A stretch of DNA of 64,000 bases from CAWAXW01 sp963786155 (GTDB lineage: Bacteria > Actinomycetota > CADDZG01 > WHSQ01), in the NCBI GenBank assembly GCA_963786155.1, contig CAWAXW010000006.1, forward strand, positions 1,860,001-1,924,000, read 5' to 3'. Positions 9,001 through 17,706 of the stretch are shown here, piece after piece. The position numbers were made by a program, and so were the translations under genes. Under the pieces are notes generated by a model. The model ran no database searches. It had not been told where the DNA came from and was given only the letters and a program-made list of their open reading frames with translations. Each line of letters begins with the position of its first letter. Within the stretch, counting starts at the first letter, position 1.

Positions 9001-9084
9001 ATGGCCAAGAAAGCTCGCAAGCGGCGCGCCCGCCGCAAGCGCAAGGCGAACCACGGGAAGCGCCCCAACGCGGGACGCGGCTAG
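9001..9084 (+). CDS. Ribosomal protein bL37-like mini-protein (27 residues)
   Basis: A 27-residue, very basic protein, MAKKARKRRARRKRKANH followed by GKRPNAGRG. Its core KANHGKRPNA matches, as I recall it, the C-terminal half of bL37, the small actinobacterial 50S protein first seen in mycobacterial ribosome structures (about 24 residues). A GGAGG site sits eight bases upstream of the ATG. It is transcribed divergently from rimP and ends 6 bp before the corrected end of ispG. It is short enough to be missed by automatic gene calling. The match is from memory of the sequence, not from a search. Confidence 0.78.
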   Translation: MAKKARKRRARRKRKANHGKRPNAGRG

Positions 9085-9090
9085 CCCTAC

Positions 9091-10255
9091 CTAGTCCGGC
9101 GGGCCCATCCCTATCGGCATCGCTGCTTGGCGGCGACCGGCGCCCTTGATCACGGTGACGCCACCGGTCTCGTCGCCACCTTCGCGCGCGGATCTCGGCG
9201 GCGACTCTGGCGGCCTCGTCCAACAGGGCCTCTACGAGCTTGTCGTGAGGGACCCAACCGATCTGTTTTCCCTTTGAGAAGAGGAGGCCGCGTCCGGGGC
9301 CCGCGGCGATGCCGATGTCCGCATCGCGCGCCTCGCCCGGCCCGTTGACCTCGCACCCCATGACGGCGATCTGCATCGGAGGGAGGTCCATCTTCTCGAT
9401 CGCGGCCTCGACCTCGTTCGCGAGGGCGAAGACGTCGAGCTCGGCCCGGCCGCACGAGGGGCAAGCCACGAGGTCAAAGGTGTCCTGGCGCAATCCGAGT
9501 GACTGAAGGATCTGCTTGCCGACCTTCACCTCCTCGACCGGGTCCGCCGTCAAGGAGACCCTGATCGTGTCGCCGATCCCTTCGGCGAGCAGTGTGCCTA
9601 TGCCGATCGCCGACTTCACGACCCCTTGCTTCGGAGTGCCGGCCTCCGTGACCCCGAGATGGAAGGGCACGTCGGTCTTCGTCGACAGCTGGCGGTAGGC
9701 CGCGATCATCTCCGAGACGTTCTGATGTTTCACCGACACCTTGATGTCGGTCATCCCATGCTGCTCGAGCAACCCGATCTCGTACAGAGCGCTCTCGACC
9801 AAGGCCTCGGAGGTCGGTCGCCCGTACTTCTCGACGAGCTTCTTGTCCAACGACCCCGCGTTCACACCGATACGGACCGGGATACCCCGTTCTTTGCAAG
9901 CCGTTGCCACTTCCTCGATGTGCTTGGGGTTGCGCATGTTGCCGGGGTTGAGTCGCAAGCAATGGACCCCGGCCTCTATCGCCAGCATCGCCAGGCGCAC
10001 CGAGAAGTGGATGTCGGCGACGATGGGGACGCCGCCTTCTTTGACGATCTCCGGCAATGCGCGCGCATCAGCTTCGTGTGGGACGGCGACTCTGACGATG
10101 TCCGCGCCCTGGGTCGCGAGCTCGTGTACCTGGATGAGAGTCGCCTGGACGTCGTCCGTCTTCGTGGTGGTCATGGACTGCACAGAGACAGGTGCGTCGC
10201 CGCCGACCGGAACCCGGCCGACATGGATCAAACGAGTCTTACGACGCTCGTACAT
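9091..10255 (-). CDS. ispG: 4-hydroxy-3-methylbut-2-en-1-yl diphosphate synthase, frameshifted at the 3' end
   Basis: Iron-sulfur enzyme of the MEP isoprenoid pathway converting MEcPP to HMBPP. The product (MYERRKTRLIHVGRVPVGGD) shows the TIM-barrel motifs SVQSMTTTKT, RLNPGNM and GVNAGSLDKK, and the cluster ligands CPSCGR and GCEVNGPGE. At about 9180-9190 the frame changes: the expected tail EGGDETGGVTVIKGAG continues in another frame to a TAG at 9091-9093. Uncorrected, the frame would run on to 8978, through the opposite-strand bL37 gene. About 388 residues corrected. In the same direction as dxr and rseP, with an RTX-type gene in between. Confidence 0.93.
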
Positions 10256-10277
10256 CGGTACTCAGTCTAGGTGTCCG

Positions 10278-11465
10278 TCAGAAGAGGCGGCGAACGCGAG
10301 CCCAGAAGGAACGGGCGGGAGGGGGTTCGGTCGATTCGCACGCCACGTTCTGCTCACCCCTCAGGCACAGGTCGTTGTCGTCCCCTCCGTCGAGGCCGTC
10401 GTTGCCCCCGCCGCCGTCGAGGGTGTCCGAGCCGTCCTCGCCGAAGAGCAGGTCGTCGCCCTTATTCCCGAACAAGAGGTTCCCGAACTCGTCACCGGTG
10501 AGCCGGTCGTCAAACGCCGAGCCGTGAAGGTCCTCGACCGCAGTCAACGTGTCGGCGCCTTCACCGGTGGCCGTACCGGCCGTCAGATCCGCCGTGATCT
10601 CCTGCTCCGCGAGGTCGAAGAACACGGAATCGGTTCCGCCCCCACCATCGATGCGATCGTCGCCCTTCCACGGAAGGAAGCCGTTGTCCGACGAGTTGCC
10701 GGTGATCTCGTCGGTGAAACGAGACCCTTCGACTCCTTCGACGCTTGTGAGCGTGTCGACGCCCTGGCCGATCGCGGTCCCTTCCTCGAGGTTGACCACG
10801 GCCGCGTTCTCCGACGTGAAGTAGCTGACCGCGTCGAAGCCTTCGCCGCCATCGATCGTGTCGTCTCCCGGGCCCCCATTCGCCAGGTCGAAGGGATCGG
10901 TGGGCGTCGCCCCACCTGCGCCCAGCGAGATGGTGTCGTCGCCGTCGCCCCCGAAAACGAAGTTGGCCTTGTCGTCGCCGTTGAACGTGTCGTCTTGTGG
11001 GCTTCCGGCAACGCCTTCCACGCGCCTGAACCCGTCGAGACCCTCGCCGCGGATCGTGCCCGCAGCGAAGTCGACGATGATCGCCTTCTTCGATCCTTCA
11101 AGCGAGATGATCTCGAAGCCCGAACGGCCGCCCCTTATGGCGTCGTCGCCGCCACCCGGCACGTACTCGTTCTCACCGTCGCCACCGTTGATGCGATCGT
11201 CTCCCCCGCCGCCGATCAGAAGGTCCGAGCCCGCGCCGCCACAGATCAGATCGTTTCCGCCGTTGCCGATGATCCGGTCGGCGCCGCCAAGGCCGGCGAT
11301 GACGTCATCGCCCTCGGTGCCCCTTAGAACGTTCTTGCCCTTGTCGCCCTTGACCGTCGCTTTGCTACCCAGGCACTTCACGCCCTTGGCTTGCGCGGTC
11401 GGCGTCGCGATCAGCATCGAACAAGAGACCGCGAGAACCATCGCAACCCGCGTCACATTTCGCAT
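10278..11465 (-). CDS. Secreted RTX-type (hemolysin-like) calcium-binding repeat protein
   Basis: Predicted exported 395-residue protein. A Sec signal peptide (MRNVTRVAMVLAVSCSMLIA, cleavage near AQA-KG) precedes GGxGxDxxx nonapeptide repeats (GLGGADRIIGNGGNDLICGG and many others), which bind calcium in parallel beta-rolls. Longer spacer modules of the type VVNLEEGTAIGQGVDTLTSV alternate with them. It ends in an Arg/Phe-rich tail (FWARVRRLF), unlike the three other RTX relatives in this window. No type I secretion genes are nearby, so folding after Sec export is likely. It sits between rseP and ispG, which are normally adjacent. Target or function unknown. Confidence 0.87.
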   Translation of the reverse strand: MRNVTRVAMVLAVSCSMLIATPTAQAKGVKCLGSKATVKGDKGKNVLRGTEGDDVIAGLGGADRIIGNGGNDLICGGAGSDLLIGGGGDDRINGGDGENEYVPGGGDDAIRGGRSGFEIISLEGSKKAIIVDFAAGTIRGEGLDGFRRVEGVAGSPQDDTFNGDDKANFVFGGDGDDTISLGAGGATPTDPFDLANGGPGDDTIDGGEGFDAVSYFTSENAAVVNLEEGTAIGQGVDTLTSVEGVEGSRFTDEITGNSSDNGFLPWKGDDRIDGGGGTDSVFFDLAEQEITADLTAGTATGEGADTLTAVEDLHGSAFDDRLTGDEFGNLLFGNKGDDLLFGEDGSDTLDGGGGNDGLDGGDDNDLCLRGEQNVACESTEPPPARSFWARVRRLF

Positions 11466-11496
11466 GAAGAACCCCTTCTCATTGATGGGGAGGCCA

Positions 11497-12678
11497 CTAA
11501 AAAGGAACCTCTATGGGTCGCGCGAGATCCAGGTACAGAACAGCTAGGAACAACAGCATGAAGAACGAGATCACCGCCGCGGCTACGGGGACCAGCTTGC
11601 GGACGTCGACCTCTCGACCCGTCATTCCTTCGTAAGCGAGAACGGCCAGGTGCCCCCCGTCCAGGGGCGGGAGCGGCAGGAGGTTCATGATCCCTACGAA
11701 GATAGTGAAGTAGACGATCAAGCCGATGAAGTCCAGGTAGCGACCTTTCTCGACGCTCTCGCCCGCGATACGTCCGGCACCGACGAGGCCCAGGGCGCCG
11801 TCGGCCTCGCGCTCGCCCTCACCACCGAGGGCTTCAAACAAGTCACCGTTGAACACCGGGGCAAAGACCGTCGGGATGCCCTTGATCGAGGCGACTGTTA
11901 TCTCCCAGGTCGTTCCCGCGCCGGTGCCGATCGCCTCGATCAGGTTCTCGGTCTCGTACGCGGGTTCGGGAGCGACGCCCAAGAAGCCGCCTTCAGTCTC
12001 GCCCTCACGCGGAGCACGCAGCTCCTCTCCCGGGGGCGCATAGGCAACGATCTCGTTGTTCTCGTTGAACATGGCCGAACCCAATTCCGCCTCGAGCTCG
12101 ATGCTTTCGCCGTCCCGCTCGACCGTGAAGGTCACTTCCTCTCCCGGGTGATCCTTGATGAAGGCCGTGACCTCTGGCCACTCTTCGGTCGGCTCCCCGT
12201 CGACGGCAACGATCTGATCGCCCGGCTCGAAGCCGGCATCGACCGAGGGAGGCGCTTCGCCCGCCACGGTCGACTGGACGACGGCGATCTCGGTCGTCGG
12301 CTCGTCGGTTGGGAACCCGATGGTCATGGCGGTGATGACGAGGATCACGAAGGCGACGATGAAGTGGGTGCCCGATCCGGCCACCAAGACCAGCGCCCTC
12401 TGCCAGCGCGGCTTGTTGGAGTAGGCGCGCGCTCGATCCTCTTCGGGGACGGGCTCGTACGGGTTCATCCCGATGATCTTCACGAAGCCGCCAAGCGGGA
12501 AAGCCTTTATGCCGTACTCGGTCTCGCCCTTCGTCGTCGACCACAGGGTGGGGCCGAAGCCGAGGAAGAACTTCGTAGCTTTGAAATCGAACTTCTTGGC
12601 CATCAGGAAGTGACCGGACTCGTGAATCATGACGACGATGAGGATCGCCCCGATGAACATCAGAACGCCGGCACTCAT
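11497..12678 (-). CDS. rseP: RIP (site-2) membrane metalloprotease
   Basis: Intramembrane zinc protease that cleaves membrane-bound regulators such as anti-sigma factors. The 393-residue protein has the zinc motif HESGH at residues 19-23 in the first membrane segment, a PDZ domain at about residues 140-230 (FEPGDQIVAVDGEPTEEW), and the second active-site segment NLLPLPPLDGGH near residue 340, followed by C-terminal membrane segments. The ATG overlaps the dxr stop (ATGA). Substrates cannot be told from this window. Confidence 0.94.
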   Translation of the reverse strand: MSAGVLMFIGAILIVVMIHESGHFLMAKKFDFKATKFFLGFGPTLWSTTKGETEYGIKAFPLGGFVKIIGMNPYEPVPEEDRARAYSNKPRWQRALVLVAGSGTHFIVAFVILVITAMTIGFPTDEPTTEIAVVQSTVAGEAPPSVDAGFEPGDQIVAVDGEPTEEWPEVTAFIKDHPGEEVTFTVERDGESIELEAELGSAMFNENNEIVAYAPPGEELRAPREGETEGGFLGVAPEPAYETENLIEAIGTGAGTTWEITVASIKGIPTVFAPVFNGDLFEALGGEGEREADGALGLVGAGRIAGESVEKGRYLDFIGLIVYFTIFVGIMNLLPLPPLDGGHLAVLAYEGMTGREVDVRKLVPVAAAVISFFMLLFLAVLYLDLARPIEVPF

Positions 12679-13782
12679 CTAGTGCTTCCTCCGACGGGGG
12701 TTCTGGAGATCACTTCGCCCGCTTCGCGCCGCGCCCACTGGTCCGCCTCGAGAACGGCTCCGAGCTCGCCGGCATCCATGGAGTCATGTCGTCCCAGCAC
12801 TTCGCGTATCACCTCGATGATCGACGTGAAGCCGATCGCTCCATCGAGGAACGCGGCCACCGCTACTTCGTTCGCAGCATTCATAACCGCCGGAAGAGTC
12901 CCACCCTTCCGGCCCACCTCGTACGCGGTAGCCACCGCCGGGAAGCGCTCCGCGTCCAACTCGTGGAACTCCAGGGAACCGAGCGACGGTCGGATCCAGT
13001 CGTAGGCCGAGCGTCGAAGGCCGTGTGCCGAGCAGAGCGGCCTGGATCGGGATGCGCATGTCTGTGGGGGCCGCCTCCATGAGCATCGAGCCGTCGGCGA
13101 ACGCGATCATTCCGTGGACGATGCTCTGGGGGTGAACGACGACATCGATGCGGTCGTAGCCGAAGCCAAACAGGTAGTGCGCCTCGATCACCTCGAGTCC
13201 TTTGTTCATCATCGTCGCCGAGTCGATCGTGATCTTTGGCCCCATGTCCCAAGTTGGATGCGCGAGGGCATCGGCCGGCGTCACCCCGGCCAAGTCGTGG
13301 CGCTCACGGAAAGGGCCGCCGGAAGCGGTCAGCACCAGCCGGTCCACCTCGCCTCGGTCACGACCTTCGAGACAATGAGCAAGGGCGGCATGCTCGGAAT
13401 CAATAGGAACGATGAGCGCTCCCGTTCGTGATGCCGTCTCGATGCAAACGTCGCCGCCCGCGACCATGCTCTCCTTATTCGCAAGCGCCAGTTTCTTGCC
13501 GTGCGCGAGAGCGGTCACCGATGCTTCAAGTCCGGCAGCTCCGACGATCGCGTTCAGTACGACATCGGCGTCATCCATAGCGGCGATCTCGAGGGATGCA
13601 GGCCGGCCCAAGCCCGTGCGAGTCACGCCGAGTCGATCCGCTTGCGCGCGCAGGGTGGTCTCGTCGCGTCCGGCAACGAGACCAATCACTTCCACTGATT
13701 CGGGGTTGGCGAGGGCGACCTCGATCGCCTGCTGCCCGATCGATCCCGTCGAGCCCAGGATCGCTACGCGGGTACGTGGCAC
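12675..13782 (-). CDS. dxr: 1-deoxy-D-xylulose 5-phosphate reductoisomerase, frameshifted
   Basis: First committed enzyme of the MEP pathway, converting DXP to MEP with NADPH. The N-terminus RVAILGSTGSIGQQAIEV is the NADPH-binding fold; IDSEHAAL, TASGGPF and NKGLEVIEAHYLF are active-site segments. At about 12995-13015 the frame changes: the expected DWIRPSLGSLEFHELDAERF, then GGTLPAVMNAANEVAVAAFL, continue in a second frame to the stop at 12675, which overlaps the rseP start. The conserved domain is complete once joined (about 369 residues), so one indel is the likely cause. Confidence 0.92.
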
Positions 13783-13812
13783 CAGTCGATTCTCACACGA
13801 GCGTCCCCGTAG

Positions 13813-14685
13813 TTAGAAGACGACGAAGCGGAGATATATGAAGCTCAGGGGGGCGGACAGGATGATTCCGTCGAGGCGGTCGAGCAGCCCGCCGTGGCCG
13901 GGAAGGATGCGTCCCGAGTCCTTGATGCCGACCTCGCGCTTGAACATCGACTCGCTCAGGTCGCCGACCGGGCCGAACACTCCGCAGATCGCACCCAGCG
14001 CCAGTCCCTCAACCGGCGCCAACTCGTCCAGGAGAGCGGCGAAAAAGAGCCCGGCCGCCAGCGCTCCGATGACGCCACCGACGAACCCCTCCCACGACTT
14101 CGCGGGAGAGATCGACGGCGCCAACTTGTGACGCCCAAGGGCGGAGCCCGAGAAGTAGGCGGCGATGTCACCGGCAGCCGTTGTGAGGACCACCGCGACC
14201 AACAACGCCACACCCTGGTCCCCTTCTCCCAGGGCAAGGATGGCGGCGGCTCCGGTTCCGCCACCCCCGACCCAAGCAACGCCGAACACCGTCCACGCGA
14301 CATCGGTGGAAGGCGTAGGCCCGCGGTTCGGTCGCAGCGCCAGCACCATCGCCCCAAAGAGCGTCCCCGCAAGAACGACGGCGATCATCTGGGGTTCCTC
14401 GAGGAAAGCGAGGAGCATCATCCCGAAACCGCACAAGAGACCAAATGGGATCACCGGTTTGTGCCCGCGCTGAGTGACTCCATCAAGCATCTCGAAAAGA
14501 GCGATGGTCACGACGACGACGGCAAGTACGAAGAAAGCAACGTCGCCGATGAGGTAGCACGTGATGATGATCGCCAGAAGCACCAGTGCGGTGACGACAG
14601 CCTGGGTCAGCGATCGGCCGGGCGGTCTTTGGTCCGCATCTTCGGCGGACGGTTCGGGGATGTGCTTCGGGGCCGGCTCCGCCAT
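13813..14685 (-). CDS. cdsA: Phosphatidate cytidylyltransferase
   Basis: Membrane enzyme making CDP-diacylglycerol from phosphatidate and CTP, the precursor of phospholipids. The 290-residue protein has a short hydrophilic N-terminus, about seven to eight membrane segments, and the family signature SMFKREVGIKDSGRILPGHG followed by LLDRLDG near the C-terminus. It starts 10 bp downstream of the frr stop and is followed by dxr, the standard pyrH-frr-cdsA-dxr order. Confidence 0.95.
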   Translation of the reverse strand: MAEPAPKHIPEPSAEDADQRPPGRSLTQAVVTALVLLAIIITCYLIGDVAFFVLAVVVVTIALFEMLDGVTQRGHKPVIPFGLLCGFGMMLLAFLEEPQMIAVVLAGTLFGAMVLALRPNRGPTPSTDVAWTVFGVAWVGGGGTGAAAILALGEGDQGVALLVAVVLTTAAGDIAAYFSGSALGRHKLAPSISPAKSWEGFVGGVIGALAAGLFFAALLDELAPVEGLALGAICGVFGPVGDLSESMFKREVGIKDSGRILPGHGGLLDRLDGIILSAPLSFIYLRFVVF

Positions 14686-14695
14686 AGTTGTGGGT

Positions 14696-15262
14696 CTAGA
14701 CCTCTGAGAGTTCGGCTTCCTTGCGCTTCAGGTTGTCGTCCACCTGCGCGACGTAGCGATCGGTCAGCTTCTGCAGGTCGACCTCGGCATCGTGCTCGAG
14801 GTCCTCGGACAGCGTTCCGTCCTTCTTCATCTTCTCGAGCTCTTGCTTGGCGTGCCGTCTCACGTTGCGTACCGCGACGCGGCCTTCCTCGGCTCGAACG
14901 TGAGCGACCTTGATCAGCTCCTTGCGGCGCTCCTCGGTCAGAGGCGGGAATGCGATCCGTACAACCTGACCGTCGTTGTTGGGAGTGATCCCGAGATCGG
15001 AAGCCTGGATCGCCTTTTCGATAGCCGAGATGGAGTTGGGGTCGTAGGGGGCGATGACCAGCAGACGAGGCTCGGGGACGGAGATGTTGGCCAACTGGTT
15101 CAGAGGCGTCTGGGTTCCGTAGTAGTCGACGGTCAGGCGCTGAACGATCGAAGGGTTCGCCCGTCCCGACCGAATGGTGGAGAGTTCCTCGTTGTTGTGC
15201 GCGACGGCTTTACCCATCTTGGCTTCTGCATCCTTGAGGACCGCATCCTTGTCCTCGGCCAT
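14696..15262 (-). CDS. frr: Ribosome recycling factor
   Basis: Splits post-termination ribosomes together with EF-G. The 188-residue protein shows RSGRANPSIVQRLTVDYYG, ISVPEPRLLVIAPYDPNS and NVRRHAKQELEKMKKDG, all typical of RRF, and the normal length. A GGAGG site precedes the ATG (AAGGAGGAGCGCG). It follows pyrH with a 28 bp gap. Confidence 0.97.
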   Translation of the reverse strand: MAEDKDAVLKDAEAKMGKAVAHNNEELSTIRSGRANPSIVQRLTVDYYGTQTPLNQLANISVPEPRLLVIAPYDPNSISAIEKAIQASDLGITPNNDGQVVRIAFPPLTEERRKELIKVAHVRAEEGRVAVRNVRRHAKQELEKMKKDGTLSEDLEHDAEVDLQKLTDRYVAQVDDNLKRKEAELSEV

Positions 15263-15290
15263 CGCGCTCCTCCTTCAGTGTTCTCAGTGG

Positions 15291-16019
15291 CTAATGAACG
15301 AGCGTTCCCACTTCTTCGCCCGACAGGATACGGACGATGTTGCCCGCTTTCAGGTTGAACACCAGGATCGGCAGGCGATTGTCCATGCATAGGGAGATGG
15401 CGGTCGAGTCCATCACCTTCAGCCCTCGGTTCAGCACATCGATGTAGGGCAAGGACGAGAACATCTCCGCCTCGGGATTGACGAGTGGATCCGAGTCGTA
15501 GACGCCGTCCACCCGGGTGCCCTTAAGGATCGCCTCGGCGCCGATCTCGAGAGCGCGCAAGGCAGCGGTCGTGTCGGTCGAGAAGTAAGGGTTCCCGGTT
15601 CCTCCGGCGAAGATGACGACGCGATCCTTCTCGAGATGGCGAACCGCCCGCCTGCGGATGTAGGGCTCTGCAACCTCCTGCATCCAGATTGCGCTCTGGA
15701 CGCGGGTCTGCACACCCTCCTTCTCGAGCGCGTCCTGCAGCGCAAGACCATTGATCACGGTTGCGAGCATGCCCATGTAGTCCGCAGTGGCGCGATCGCT
15801 ACCATGTGCCGAAGCCGAGAGGCCGCGGATGATGTTTCCGCCACCCACGACGACTCCGAGCTGAGTCCCCAGGTTCTTGGCCTCCGCGACCTGACGCGCG
15901 ATCGAGGACACGATGCGGGGATCGATACCGAACCCCTGCTGGGGATCGGCGAAGGCTTCGCCCGAGAGCTTGAGGAGCACCCTCTGGAACTTCGGGATCG
16001 CACGCAGCTCGTCGGACAT
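15291..16019 (-). CDS. pyrH: UMP kinase
   Basis: Phosphorylates UMP to UDP. From ATG 16019 (MSDELRAIPKFQRVLLKLSG) the product is 242 residues. Motifs: KLSGEAF near the N-terminus, VVGGGNIIRG, and the nucleotide-binding GGTGNPYFSTDTTAALRA. The frame is open further upstream to 16142, but that extension overlaps tsf and does not look like UMP kinase. The start lies 3 bp after the tsf stop. Confidence 0.96.
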   Translation of the reverse strand: MSDELRAIPKFQRVLLKLSGEAFADPQQGFGIDPRIVSSIARQVAEAKNLGTQLGVVVGGGNIIRGLSASAHGSDRATADYMGMLATVINGLALQDALEKEGVQTRVQSAIWMQEVAEPYIRRRAVRHLEKDRVVIFAGGTGNPYFSTDTTAALRALEIGAEAILKGTRVDGVYDSDPLVNPEAEMFSSLPYIDVLNRGLKVMDSTAISLCMDNRLPILVFNLKAGNIVRILSGEEVGTLVH

Positions 16020-16021
16020 GG

Positions 16022-16642
16022 CTACTCTTGGGTCTCCCCTACCTTGATCCGGCAGAAGCGGCCGATCGAGATGTTCTCGCCCATCGAAGACTTTGCTTCG
16101 TCGATGAGCGCCCCGATCGACTTCGTTTTGTCCTGGATCCACTCCTGATCCATCAGAACGCGTTCCTTGTAGAAGGCCTCGAGCTTGCCCGCCACGATCT
16201 TCTCGATCACTTGCTCGGGCTTGCCGGAGTCCTTCGCCTGCTTCGCGTAGATCGAGGATTCCTCGTCTATGACGTCTTGGGGCACTTCATCGCGGGTCGG
16301 CCAGCTTGGGTCGGCGAAGCTGATGTGCATCGCGACATCCTTGGCGAGGCGCTCGAACCCCTCGGTCTTGGCCACGAAGTCGGTCTCGCAGTTGAGCTCG
16401 AGCATCACGCCAAGCTGCGGTGGGTAGTTGGGGTTGGGAGTGTGGAGGTAGGTGTAGACGATCCCCTGGCTGGCCGCTCTTCCGGTGCGCTTGGCCGCGT
16501 CGGCCAGGCCCCACTCGCGTAGCAACCTCTTGGCCGCCTCGATGTCGCCGTCGGCCTCCTTCAAGGCGCGTTTGCAATCCATCATGCCGGCGCCCGTCGC
16601 CTCCCTGAGAGTCTTAACGTCCTTTGCGCTGATCTCAGCCAT
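16022..16642 (-). CDS. tsf: Elongation factor Ts
   Basis: Nucleotide exchange factor for EF-Tu. From ATG 16642 (MAEISAKDVKTLREATGAGM) the product is 206 residues. The N-terminal module is followed by the core motif LELNCETDFVAKTEGFERL, which contacts EF-Tu. This is the short form, with a single compact core and C-terminal helices ending SIGRFCRIKVGE. The start overlaps the rpsB stop by 8 bp, implying translational coupling. Confidence 0.95.
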   Translation of the reverse strand: MAEISAKDVKTLREATGAGMMDCKRALKEADGDIEAAKRLLREWGLADAAKRTGRAASQGIVYTYLHTPNPNYPPQLGVMLELNCETDFVAKTEGFERLAKDVAMHISFADPSWPTRDEVPQDVIDEESSIYAKQAKDSGKPEQVIEKIVAGKLEAFYKERVLMDQEWIQDKTKSIGALIDEAKSSMGENISIGRFCRIKVGETQE

Positions 16643-17534
16643 CTGTTCCGTCCTTCTCTTTGTTCGCTTCTTTGCTCGCTTCGGGGGTCTCCGACTCAGC
16701 GGGTTCATCCTGGGCCTGCTTCTCTTGCTCTTCCTCGGCTTCGAGCTGGAGCTCCCATTCGGCCTTCGGTTGGGCTGCGGCGCCGGGCAGCACCACTGCC
16801 GGCTCCCGAGATGTCGTCGCCGCCGTAGATGCAGCCGCGAAGTCGCTGGGGCGCATCGATTTTCCTTCGAGCACCGCATCCGCGATTATCCGAGTGAGCA
16901 GTGCGCCCGACCGGATCGCGTCATCGTTGCCGGGGATCGCGTAGTCGACATCGTCCGGGTCGCAATTCGTGTCCAGCACGGCAACGATCGGGATGCCCAG
17001 CTTGCGAGCCTCACGCACAGCGATCTCTTCTTTCTTCGTATCGAGGATGTAGATGATCTCGGGAACCTTGTCCATATCCCTGAGCCCGTAGAGGTTGCGC
17101 GCCAGCTTCTCGTACTCGCGCTTCAGTCGAAGGCCTTCCTTCTTGGCCATCCCAGTCAGCGCGTCTGTGGCAACCAGCTCTTCCAGCTCGCGCATGCGAC
17201 GGATGCGATCGTGGATCGTGCGGAAGTTGGTGAGCATGCCGCCGAGCCACCGAAAGTTCACGTAGGGCGACCCGGAGCGTTTTGCCTGCTCTTCGAGCAC
17301 GTCCTGGACCTGGCGCTTCGTGGCGACGAAGAGCACGTTCCCACCGCCCGCGACCGTGTCGCGCACGAACGTGTAGGCACGCTCGATCCCCGACATGGTC
17401 ATCTGTAGGTCGAGGATGTAGATCCCATTGCGCTCTGTGAAGATGAAACGCTTCATCTTCGGGTTCCAGCGACGGGTCTGATGACCGAAGTGGACCCCGG
17501 CCTCCAACAGCTGCCTCATCGTGACGACGGGCAT
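16635..17534 (-). CDS. rpsB: 30S ribosomal protein uS2
   Basis: Small-subunit protein, 299 residues. It begins MPVVTMRQLLEAGVHFGHQT and contains RWNPKMKRFIFTERNGIYIL, FRWLGGMLTNF and PGNDDAIRS. After the conserved domain there is an acidic Glu/Ala/Gln-rich tail (about residues 240-299), a feature seen in other actinobacterial S2 proteins. A strong AAGGAGGT site lies eight bases upstream of the ATG. Confidence 0.96.
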   Translation of the reverse strand: MPVVTMRQLLEAGVHFGHQTRRWNPKMKRFIFTERNGIYILDLQMTMSGIERAYTFVRDTVAGGGNVLFVATKRQVQDVLEEQAKRSGSPYVNFRWLGGMLTNFRTIHDRIRRMRELEELVATDALTGMAKKEGLRLKREYEKLARNLYGLRDMDKVPEIIYILDTKKEEIAVREARKLGIPIVAVLDTNCDPDDVDYAIPGNDDAIRSGALLTRIIADAVLEGKSMRPSDFAAASTAATTSREPAVVLPGAAAQPKAEWELQLEAEEEQEKQAQDEPAESETPEASKEANKEKDGTDG

Positions 17535-17706
17535 AACGAACTACCTCCTTCGGTTATCCCCCGGTACTTCCGGGTGCCTCCGCCCGTCGAACCCCAAGGT
17601 TCAGGGACCGAAGTCGACGCCGTTTAAGGCAACGGCGCGCTGAGACGAGCGTGTGGATTTTGGAACGGCCAGAGGCTACCACGCAGGCGGCATTTGGCCG
17701 CCTCGC
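17535..17706 (-). promoter_or_regulatory. rpsB leader and whiG-type gene terminator region
   Basis: This 172 bp spacer holds three inverted repeats. AGGCGGC-ATTTG-GCCGCCT (17685-17703) starts 4 bp after the sigma-factor stop on the minus strand and could terminate that transcript, although no U-tract follows. CGCCGTT-TAAGGC-AACGGCG (17618-17637) and CCCGG-TACTT-CCGGG lie in the rpsB leader and could be targets for autoregulation by S2. No known leader motif was recognised. Confidence 0.4.

Noticed and set aside
13894..14913. A 339-codon plus-strand frame opposite cdsA and frr
   Set aside because: Arg/Asp/His-rich with no hydrophobic core; cdsA and frr are certain on the other strand.
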